This document shows, piece by piece, positions 1 to 12,200 of a stretch of DNA of 64,000 bases. Positions within the stretch are counted from its first letter, which is position 1; every line of letters starts with the position of its first letter. The stretch is taken from contig CAMQGK010000341.1 of assembly GCA_947000775.1 (NCBI GenBank), forward strand, positions 7,900,501 to 7,964,500, written 5' to 3'. Origin of the DNA: Pterois miles (lineage: Eukaryota; Chordata; Actinopteri; Perciformes; Scorpaenidae). The notes under the pieces are model-generated. The model was not told the origin of the DNA and did not search any database. It saw nothing but the letters and a program-made list of their open reading frames with translations. Both the position numbers and the translations under genes were made by a program.

Positions 1-224
1 TGGATAATGTCATAGCCCTGCATAAAACGGGCAAGTTCACAGACGGACAGCTGGTGAGTCAAAAAAGCGACTCCACTAAAGACATCCGAGGGGACAAAAT
101 CACGTGGATAGAGGGCAGGGAGACCGGCTGCGAGAAGATCCGCTTTCTAATGAGTCGCATGGACGACCTGATAAGACACTGTAACGGCAAACTGGGAAAC
201 TACACAATAAATGGAAGGACAAAA
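1..224 (+). CDS. egln1: egln1 coding exon 1 (3' end)
   Basis: The frame starts at base 3 and reads DNVIALHKTGKFTDGQLVSQ, then the beta2-beta3 loop region, ending NGRTK before the donor gtaagt at 225. This is the end of the large first exon of EGLN genes. It leaves phase 0. Confidence 0.95.
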
Positions 225-3200
225 GTAAGTACGACAGTAGGTTGAAACACACTCTGGCGCCTGAAAACCAGTGCTTTAGTGGTTGTCCCTCAGGAGCCAA
301 AGTCCTGCTGGTCCTACACCAAAGGAGGACTAAACCCTGCAGTACTCTGGCTCCATAAGGTTAATTAACAGTCAGTTTTACATGTATCTGCGTCACAGTA
401 ATGTTGGCCAAACCTGGAGCTTTCAGTCTCATCCACTGTCATCAAGGCACCATTGCTTCCAGTGTCTCGGCCCTGTTTGCTAATTAGACCAGACTTAAAG
501 TGTAAGAGGCTAGTGAGTCTAACTCCAGGTCAAAGCCTGGCTAATGCCCTGAGTCAGAAAGGTGGATTATTTCTTCAACACTTGTCCCTTAAACCGCCAG
601 GACTGCTGGAACTTTTGTCATAAGACAAGAAGGGTCAAGCTAAAGCAAATCCCCCCAAACATATACTTGAACTAATATGCAGTAATCTATAGCAGAGATG
701 CACAAACCCCACATTTTCAGTCCCGATACCGATGTCAATACCTGGGCTTTGGGTAGCGTCTGATACAGACTACTGATCTGATACCAGTGTTTAATTAATA
801 AGCACATGTACAACACATACATTAGATATAAATTTACTGACTTATTTATTATTTTAATAATAAATTGTGCACCAGCCACTTGGTAAATAAAATCCTAAAC
901 ATTTTTATAATGCAGAAACAAACTGGTCAAAACTTAAAACAGGAATTAAGATTACAGCATAAAATGTATTTGCATTTAATAGACTGACCCCTTTGTCACC
1001 GATACCCGATTCAGGTATTTGAGTCAGCATCAACCTGATAGCCAATATCTGTATCAGTCTCTGTGCATCCCTTAATTCTTTAACACAATGCATTTTGTCC
1101 AGAAATACAAAAGAGGTGCTGGGATTTTTAATTATAAAATGAAATTGCACATCAAATGAATCCCAAATGTTAAGACAACAGAAGGGACGAGGTTGCGAAG
1201 CCAGTTATAATAAAGCAATTCCCTCAGAGCATTGCTGCAAACATATACTTAACACTAACAAGTAATACCTGTAATAGACATGCGCCGATCCCACATCTTC
1301 AGTCCCCGATATCAATACCTGGGCTTTGGGTATCGGCCGATACTGAGTACCGATCTGATACCAGTGTTTGATTAAAAATGTTTCACTGTGTGGAAGTGAC
1401 AGGAATAATTAATTTATGTGTAAGGCAACATCAGGCCTGACTCAACATTACTTTCCTTACAAGTAATATAAGTAATACAAGTAGCTATATAACCTAGCAA
1501 TAATCTCTAGGAGAGATGCACCGATCCCACATTGTCAGTGCAGATAGCGATAACGATACCTGGGCTTTGGGTATCGGTTGATACAGAATACAAGTCCGAT
1601 ACCAGCAGTTAATTAATAAGCTGAATGTCTTACTGTGCGAAAGTGATTGGGATCATTCGTTTTTGTGTAAGGCAACTTCAGGCCTGACTTAAACATTACT
1701 TTCTTTACAAGTAAATACACAAATATAATTTACTGAATTGTTTAAATAATATATTGTGCACCAGCAACTTAAAAATATCTTGAAAAATTAACAGTTTAGG
1801 TGTAAACCTTTAACAAATTGGTTAAAACTTAAAAAGGAATTAAAATTACAGTATAGTGTATATAGTATAGATGCATGTCCACATTGTCACTGATGTCCAG
1901 CCCAGCTGTTTGAATCAGTATCTGTCTGAGATCTGATCCGACATCGATGCATCCCTAATCTATACTTCTGGTAGATTATGTGTCTGCAGCTGCTTCACAG
2001 TAAAAGGTTTCCATCAGTTCAATATCTAATGAAAGCAAATCATAAAGCAATGAGTTCCTTAATATGGCTTTTGCTGTTTAAGTAGCTGCAAGTATGTGAC
2101 ACAGACGTGTCTCATGAAGAACTGGATGAATCTTTAGGTCAAATCAATTCTTGCACAATTTTAGAGTTAATTTCTCCACAGATCAGAAATCAACATTACT
2201 GAATGCATTTTAAGGATGTATTATTAATGCACAGTACCAGATTTCATTTTCAGGGTCTGCTTTCTGTACTCAGATTATGCAGCTAAAAATAATGTGCTAA
2301 TACAACAATCCTGCAATAAATCCCTCCTTTTATTGAGGTTCAGAGTTTTTTTTTTGAAGTGTTTTCAAGAAGTGTTGATTCAACTGTATAATAATTTTAG
2401 AGGCTGTAGTGTTAGAGCTGTTTCTGGCTTGGGCAAAATATTAAAAACATCTCTCAGTATGAGAGTATAAAGCAGTTAGCCAGCAACACAAAGTACAGCC
2501 TCCAAAATGAACACTTGGAACCTTTTCAATAAAATCTGATCATTATAATGTTCATGAAGGTCACGTTCATCGCAGGACTGTTGACCTGCAACTACAGATC
2601 ATTTTTTTGATTAATCGTCTGGCCTATAAAATATCTGAAAATTGCAATAAGAGCCTTTCACAATATCCTAAACCTCAAGTTGACGTCTCCATATTGTTTG
2701 TTTTGTCCCAATCCAAAATCCAAAGAGATTCTGTTCGATAGCACAAAAGAGTAAAAGTCAGCAAATCCCCACAATGGGAAAATCGTCAACAAGTTAGATT
2801 TAGGTTGAGTTTTTTCTTAAAAAATTGCTTAAATTATCAAAGTAGTTGCAGATTAGATCTGTCGATCATCTGCTTGAGTAATCAACTTATTGTTTGAGCT
2901 CATTCGAGACTGTAAAACACACTGCACATGTTCTCCATATCATGCAGCTCTAATAGACATGTGCTGCTGCTAAATGCACACACAGGTCATCCCACTCACA
3001 CTTAACTAAACGGAGCAGAAGATGCGTGTGAAGGAGCTGCAGCCATTAGAGAAACCGTGGGATGATCAATTGGGACCATGTCAGACATTATGAAGTCTAA
3101 CTGCTGCTGAATCATCTACGGGGACCTTGTTGTGTAGCCGACAGCGACCTCTGACCTCTCTGTAGAGAGGAGGCATACTGAGGGTTTTTCTGCAGCGATG

Positions 3201-6200
3201 ATGAGCTCAGTTCAGTATCGCTCAGCGACACACAGCTACTCAGACAGACAGCATTCCTACACTGAGAGACCTGCATGTCTCAAGGTCGGCAGTGCGGGGG
3301 AGAGGACAGCATGGGCAGTTTCTGTTTCACTGAGGCGTGTTTTCTAATAAGATGAGAGGGAGTAGTAGTCTCGCTTTCAGGCTGACACCATGAGCAGCAT
3401 GTGTACTTTTAACACTTGGTGGGGCTGAGCAATACATCAATATATCCATATTGTAACATGAGACTAGATATTGTCTTAGATTGTAGATATCAGAATATCA
3501 AAATGTGGCATAAGTGTTGTCTGTTCCTAGTTTTAAAGGCTGCATTACCGTACAGTGATGTAATTTGACTGTTGTCATTATATCCACATTACTGATGATT
3601 ATTTAATCTAAAACCTCATTGTATAAATATTTTGTAAAAGCACCAACCCTACAATATTGAGGTGTTTGGTCAAAATTATTGCGATATTAGATTTTCTCCA
3701 TATCTCCCAGCCCTAAAACTTGGTGGTCTATTCTCACTGCTGTGTTAAAGAAGCAGCCTGCGTCAACCCAAAGCAATGTCAGCCTTGTTCCAGCTCAGCT
3801 GTTGGGTTGCGTGTGACTCGCAACTTTTTAACCAGATCTGGTCACCATGACCTTGTGGCATGACACTGACCCAGGAGATGAGCTGCCCTTAGCCTCCCCC
3901 TCTTCCTCCTCCCCTGGGGGTGATACTCTGAAGTAGACTAGACTGTCACTCACTGTTTCACTGAGTAGAAGCTGGACTGAATCTCCTTTCTGGTGCTCAT
4001 TAAATGAAAAACAGCCCTGCAGTAAATCCTACCATCTTGAACATTATAATTCATTTTTTTTTGTTACAGAGAGATGTTATATCAACTTTATGGTAATTTT
4101 GGAGGCTGTAGTTTGATAGGTATTTTATGGTAATATTTTGGATAACTTGGATATCAGTAAGGTTATACTAAATATTAGAAACATATCTCAATGTAACCCA
4201 CTATAAGTCAACAGCACCACAAACTACAAAATGACCAAAAAGTTGAACAGTTTGTACCAAAACTGTACATTATTTTAGAGCTGCTACTGTTTATCATTTA
4301 GTTGTGTACTATTAGATTAATTGCCAAATATTTTGATAATTAGCAGAGTATTTTTTTAAGCAAAAAAGTGAAAATTATCTGGTTCCAGCTTCGTCTTAAA
4401 TGTGAAGATTTTCTGGTTTCTTTACTCCTCTGTGACAGTAAACTTAATATCTTTGAGTTGTGGACAAAACAAGACATTTGAGGACGTCATCCTGGGCTTT
4501 GATCGACATTTTTCTCCATTTTCTGACATTTTATAGACCAAACAACTAATCAATTAATTGAGAAAATAGTTAGGTGCAGCCCTACACTACATTATGACCT
4601 TCATTAAGGTAGGATTTATTTCAGGACTGTTGATGTTCATAATCTCATAAATGGTGTCTGAAGAGTCGAATATATGAATTAACTAACTTTGGGAATATCT
4701 AAAGCAATTTAAAATACTCACTTCGTGTGCTGATATGTGCTGTTATACATAGCTTTATCACTTTTATGTTTTGGCCTGTAAAGATGTGAAAAACTTTATA
4801 GGTACCCTGAGATTTTTGAAGACTTTGGGACATGGTCAGCGCAGAGTTTAGACCTAAAAGGATTAAGATCAGCACATAAAGAAACGATACTCCTAAACAC
4901 TATCCTCACTCAGAGTAATCACTGTTTTATATTCGTCACCTTGCCTTATCATGCTCTGTTATCAGGGTGCTGCTTTAACATTTAAGAAATCTAACAGTGA
5001 AAGAACACATGTTGGGTTGAAGCCTGTGGCCTTTGCTTGCTTCAGATACTTGGTTTTCTTTGCTGGCTCAGCTCTGATCACCGTACGCTGTTATTTTTAG
5101 GTTGCTGCTCCTGTCCGGTGGTGTTTTTTCTCTGGCCGGCTCTTGGTAGACGTGACACGTTTTTCAGAAAGCACATTATTTCAGGAGGTTGTGGAGTAGA
5201 TCCACGCAGCTGGCCGCTGAGTCAAAACACCGACTGCCCTAGTTGCCTTGGCAAACACGCGTCTGGACTGTGACCAGGGAAAATCAGCATGACTTGCACA
5301 AATGGAGGGGCGCCAGTATCAATGGCTCAAAGGGATACAACACAATGTAAGCACAGTTTGCGTTGGTATAGATAGAGGAAAAAGATTTTTCCCAAATAGT
5401 TATTTAATGTCATTGTTTCCATTTCCCTCTTTTCACTTGATAACATTGTGGGTAGTTGCAGGCAGCGGCAGGACATGTTTGTTTCTCTTCAGCTCCAGCA
5501 TGCTGAATGCTTGCTGATGCCATTATAGTGTTATCAGGGAACATATAAAGAAGTTAGTAGCAGCAACATGATTGTCCTGTCACTGACTCGCTGTTCCCCT
5601 CTCAATATTAGTATGTCCAGCATGTTCAAATAGTAGCTTACTAAGCCAAGGCTGCATCATAAACATTCTCACCGCTAGTGTACAAAGCTAGGATTTACAC
5701 AGCTATGTTGCTGTTAATGAAACGTGATGCTTACTAGCATGCTCAATATAGAGTCTAAATACTGGATTAGATATGCTGTGCTATTGTTTGGTCCTACAGG
5801 GACGGGGCTGTTAACATTATATTGCAATCAAATACAAAGGTGAGATATTTGTCTTATTCTGTGCACCTGCATAGCTATGCATCCATCCATCTATCCATCC
5901 ATCCATTCATCCATCCATCTGCAACCACTTATCCTGTTAGGGGAGGGGGTGCTGGAGCCGATCCCAGCTGGCATTGGGCGAAGTCGGAGTACATCGAGAC
6001 AGACAACCATTCACACCTAAGGGCAATTTAGAGTCATCAGTTAACCTAAACTGCATGTCTGTGGACTGTTGCTGGAGAACCTGGAGAAAACCCACGCTTA
6101 CACAACATGCAAATTTCACGCAATCCGGATTCAAACCTGCACCCACCACTGCACCACCGTGCTACCTGCATAGCTAATGCACTGAATATATGATAAATAC

Positions 6201-9200
6201 CTGACAAATCAAGGCATTTCATGACTTGATAAAATTGATAAAATAAATACTGTAAATCTTGTATTTTCATAAAAAACCCTACAACATTTCCCACACGGGC
6301 CTTGCTAACAGTAGTGCAAAATTCCTGATATTGTACGTAAGTAAAGCTTATTTTTTTTAGCACTTTTTAAAACACACAGTTACAAAGTGCTTCACACACA
6401 TGAAATAGATTACAATATAACATACAGAACAATGAGACTAGGGCTGCAACTAACAAGTACTTTCATTGTCTATTAATCTCTTCATTTTTCTCTCAATCGG
6501 TTAGTTACTTGGTCTATACAATGTCGGACATTGGTGAAAAATGTTGATCAATGTTTCCCAAAGGCCAAGATGACATCTTCAGATGTTGCGTTTTATCCAC
6601 AACTTCAAGATTTTCAGTTTACTGTCATAGAGAAGTAAAGAAACCAGGAAAATGTTCACATTTAAGAAGCTTGAATCAGAGATTTCTGACAGTATTTTCT
6701 TAAAAATGGACTCAACCCGATTAATAGTTGACAGCTAATTGATTTCGTTGCAGCTCTGAGAGACAGACCAAACTATAATGAACAAAAACATGTCTCACGG
6801 TATACAAGTCATGTCATTCAGCTCCAGAGCTAGCCTAGCCTCTCATTTTAAGGGAAAACTGCTGACAGATGCTAAGAAGCAGCTCCACCTAAACAGTATA
6901 AATCTAGATACAGTCCACTCCCTCCTCCTACCAGTGTTGTGTTTGATAATGAGCAGCTGCGTGTCTATATTGTTGCATGTTGAGTTATTTGTTGCGTCAC
7001 TTGTAATGTCACAGAGCGACTGTGGACATGTGTGCTTTCATAAGGAAGTTGACCGTTGACCTAAATCTTAAAGCCCTATAGAGTAAGCAGGCAAGAGGAA
7101 GTCATGTGGTGGTGGTCCTCTGAGTGTTGGAGCCAGCTGTACATTATGCTATAGGCTGCGCGAGCCGCTCGTTCCTTCCGTCTACGGTACCTGCATGCCA
7201 CCTTTTTCCTGCTTATTGTTTAACCGTCACACTGTAAACAATAATGTAATCGTTTGCACAGAGGTTCACCCATTATCCACAGTCGAGCAGTCAACCTGCA
7301 ACCAGTCCTTTCTTAAAGCTCCTGTTTAATTCATCTGTGTTTCTAGTGATGCTTTGTTTTCATATACGTGTGACATGATACCAGAGAGATAAATGAAGGC
7401 TGCTTGTTGGATGTGACATGCAGTGAAGCAGATACATCTCATTCTAACTTTGAGCACATTTATCTCTCCATTTACTATGCCGTGACTGTCTGAGGAGCAC
7501 CTGGCCGTGATCCAAGTGGGACTTTAAGAGAGAGGTCTTCTGTTTTTGACTGTTCGCAGCTGTAGAGGTGATGACAGGGAGGATTTATGGTAGCTGGAGC
7601 TTGGCTTGTCATGGTAGTTGGCGTTACTGGTGTTACATGGTGGTCGGGCACCCATCGCCCCCACTGTCATTTTGCTTTTTTGACAGAAATTATACCCATT
7701 TAGTATTTTTTGCCGGTATCAGCGCTGTGTAATCTAAACATAGTCGGACAGCGGACACAATAAAGTGACTGTGAATGCATCACCTCCATAAGGAGTCTCA
7801 GCACATGACATATTTCACATACATGGGATGAGAGAGAGGCACTGTTCAGACCTGGTATTAAGATGCGTCCTCAGTGATGTGATCACAGTTGAACAGCTTT
7901 TCAGTATGTCTGTTCACAACTGGCATTAAAGTGTGTCTCCACATGTGTTTTTAGTGACCACTTGTGATCTGATCTCACTTCCTCGTTCAATATGCAAACA
8001 AACAGGTAATAAACACATGGCTAATACAGCAGATGTGATGAGGTAATACTACAAGAATGTCCATAGTAATATTGTGAATTCGGGTACGTTTTATTAACAT
8101 TTTTATAACATCAAAATATAAGGTTATTGGGCTGATGGTCCCCGGGAACCCCTGCACCACTGGCATCGCTGCCTTTGCCAAATGAGTACAGAGCTTCAGG
8201 GAGGAGAGCGAACGAGCAGGCGGTCAGCTCCACGCAAACCAGCAGAACAAAAACATTGACACATCTCCAACAATATGATAATAATGCACTTCCTGTTCCC
8301 AGTCTAATAGTCTGTAGATATGCCTACAGATAAGGTATTTTTTAATAAGATACAGATGCACTGTACAGTAGAGCAAAGAGGCTGTTTCCATACCGCGAGG
8401 CAGACGAGTGCTCACCTGTCTATTCACCTGAGGAGTGCAGAGACCTCGCGAATCCCCAGAAAACGTCAGTAGAGTATGCATCATTAATGTGGCCCAGGAC
8501 ACATTTACGTACACGCTGCTAAAAGAATGTGGTCACATGTGGCCCAGACCACCTCTGAATGTGGTCTGAATGATCCGATCTCTTTGCGTCTTGAGTGCAT
8601 TCACGCCTGTACTTAGAACTGTCCAGTTGTGATACGATCACTGAGGACGCATGCAAATACCAGGTTTGAAGTGGGCCGGAGTTGACAGACCGAGATATGG
8701 CAGAGGATTTGGTGTTGAAGCGAAAAGCGAATATCCGATTTAAAGCCAATGCTATAAGGGAACCTAAATAACATGCTAAATAACACTCCACACAGTAAAA
8801 ATGAGCATTTTCAAAGGGGTCCCTTGACCTCTGACCTCAAGATGTGTGAATGAAAATGGCTTCTGTGGGTACCCACAAGTCTCCCCTTTTATTTTCATGC
8901 TAAATGCAGTACCTGTGAGGGGTTCTGGGCAATATTTGTCATTGATTTGTGTTGTTAATTGATTTTCAGTAATAAATATATACATACATTTGCATAAAGC
9001 TGCATATTTGCCCACTCCCAAGTTGATAAGAGTATTAAATACTTGACAGATCTCTCTTTGATCAATCACAGTTAACTATGGACAATCATGCAATTAATCA
9101 TGATTACATATGTTAATAGCCCTAATAATTAGTCACTTTAATAACAGTTGTTCCTGTCCCACTCCAAGAATGAGATTCAACTATAATATAAAGCTTTTGT

Positions 9201-12200
9201 CACGTCTCTTCAGTGCAACACCTTTTTCTTTCTTACCAAGAGAAATTTCTTGCTGTGCTCCGTCTCCGTCTGGCAACGAGAAAGTATCAGTGACTGATCC
9301 AATTACAGAGTGAGCTCGCTTGGCTCGCACACATGGAGCCATTCAGTCAGGCTGAGAAGTCACTGCACAAAACAGACAGTACTGTAGATATCTGCTCTTG
9401 TAGCTCTTGTTGTACATAATATAAAACCACGCCACTGACTGGTGAGGAGCTGATGTTCTCTGATTCTGCCAGACGTGCCGGCTTATCCTATGTGATTTCA
9501 TGACTTGTCTGAGTGCGAGAGTAGAAACAGCAGGCTGTTCATGTGAGTGGATCACCAGTATGAAGCGGTAAGCAGCTCAGAGTTCATCCTACGTCTTTAT
9601 CTTTTGTTTGTCAATGAGAGACACCAGCAGAGTGTGCTGAAATCTACAAGGTCAACGACTTTACACAATCCTCATTTCAGAGTGTTTGCGTAATGATACC
9701 AGAAACCGTGCTTGCGTTTCCTCTGCAACGGGTTGAGGGTGAAGGGTAGCGGTGCTGCTGTATACGTCCCTCTATTGTTCACAGCCTACAGTAAAGAAGA
9801 AAAGAATAAACTAGGTCATTACTTTAAACAGGGATTTCCTCTAGAGGCAGCACCACTGTCTGACAGATAAAACAGTGAGCGATCCCGCGCAGGGGCCCAA
9901 ACTGCCTCAGTTCCCACACTCCCCTGCACTACAAGGTCTCCGTCCCAACTGTTTGTACTCCTGTTTGGATAAGCATCTCTTCTGTGAAGTGAGCAGACCC
10001 CTCGCAGCTTTTCCTTTTCACTCCACCCCCAGTTCATGGCTCACATCAGTGCGCGAACCGGGGGATGCGCTGATAGCATCACAGTGACCAGTGTATTCCT
10101 CCAAGTGATCAGGTCAGGTGGGAATTATCTCAAGTTCTGGTTGATTTGTCTGTTTTGAGCAGCTCCTCTCTTTCAAACCCACAAACCAGCAGTGAGATAA
10201 GGAGCTCTACTGAAATGATTGTTCAGTTACTTTAATCAGTTAGTCAGTAAACGTTCTCTGATTCCAGCATCATATTGTAAATTGAGTTCCTTGAATTTCG
10301 GACTGGTGGTCGAACAGTCCAAGCAGTTTGAAGGTGGTACCTGGTGGTCTAATGATTGGAATGTGGCTACTTAATCACAGGCCGGTTATTTCTTTATAAC
10401 AGACCATGATATGTATAACAGACCGTGGCTATGGATGCATTTTCGAACTTGGTCTCTGGACGGCCATTTTTGTGTCAAATTATTGATTTCTTAAGTAAGT
10501 AGAGGTGTAATAAGCAGGATAATGCACAGCTAACGGGTCATTGTCGTGAAATGACCTTCGCGATAGCAACCCCATCGGGGTTTATTTCACAACAATGACC
10601 AGCTTGCTGCACATTATTCCTTATAGACAAAGCAATTAACCTTCATCAGACAAATCATTGATTTTACTAGTTCATTGCATCCCTACAAACATGTCTACAT
10701 AAGTATTTCAGTTACCAGGCTGTTTCAACAAAGGTGGCGTATTCCTATAGTGGGCTGACAGAAAATTGCTGAGAATTTTGGCATTGGACACTTTTCTTTC
10801 TTAAAAAAACTACTCAAACAATTAGTTGATTAATTTGATTGTTTACAACTAATCAATTTATCATCATATCAATCACCTTTTTACAGTTGATGGCATGACA
10901 GGATTTTTGGCAGTTTGGTACCGGGTGGACAACATGAAACATTAGTAGGAATGTAGCACAACATGGGGGTGAGAGCAGCGCTCTGGTCATTTAAATGTGA
11001 AAGTGCAATACAAATATTTTGTCCCCAAGATCAATGAATAATTGTGATTTCGATATTGTTGTGATTAGTATTTTGGCCATAATTGTGTAGCTCTATATTA
11101 AGGCTTGTTTATTTCTGCTTATAGGCAGCTGAAACTGAAGTTTTGGTTGCATTCGTGCATGAGAACAGCAGGCTTGTGGCCGGTGCGTGGTCGATAGTTA
11201 ACTTGAATCAGTGTTAAACATTAGGTAGCATCTATATAGACTGGTGTCAGCTGCTCACGTGGTGAAGTGAGTTATCAACAAGGATGGACGTTTGATCCTT
11301 AAACTGCTCCTGTCTGCATTTTGTAGTGTTGTTGAGCTGCAGCAGATGAGCAGACTAGTGCCACATTATGAAACACTCTCAGGTTAAAAGCTTTATATAA
11401 ATTCAGTCAATTAACCGTTTATTGTGTGACTCATAAGCATGGCAGAGTGACAGGATGAATACAGCATAGCTTTTTTTTTTCTCTGCTAAATTTAGATACT
11501 AATGATAACATACTGTTAAAGATTTATCAAAAACTTGATTGATATTGCATGCAAGCTAACAAATAATAAAATTAAATTAATTAAATTGTTTTATTATTAT
11601 GGCTGTTTCAGGCACAGTTTATAAGTGTGGTACTGAACATCATTTCTGCCTTTAAGCCCTCACAGCCACAGTCATAACATGCTTGAATTCATGTTTTCTA
11701 TTGTGGACAATCAACGATTGTTGCGCTCTGATTCTGTCTGTATTTTTCATCAAGGTCTTAGGTTCTCAGACTGAAGATTTGATCAAAAGTGGTGTCTCTT
11801 CTTGTGCTGTGTCTCAGATTACCGGGTCCTCATGACCAGATCACATGAAAGTCAAACTGAAGTTAAATAGCACTTCATACAAGGCCAGAATTTGCAAATA
11901 CTGACTGATCTGCATTCCACTCTCATGTGTTTTCTCTTGATAATTTGTGTAGACTGTTGTGTACACCCTCACTGTGATGTGGTTTTAGTTAAATGACATA
12001 TTAGAGATGCTAATTTGGAAAAATCTTCTTAACCGATAACCAACCGTTGTTAACTAATTATTAATAATTTACCAACAAGATCTGTGTCTCACATGCAGCG
12101 CTGCGCCACCTGCAGTATATGAGCACAACAGACATCTGAGTAAACAGTTCACCATCAGGAGTGTTACTGTAGCAGCCACGGTGCTGCGTTCAGTGTCTCC

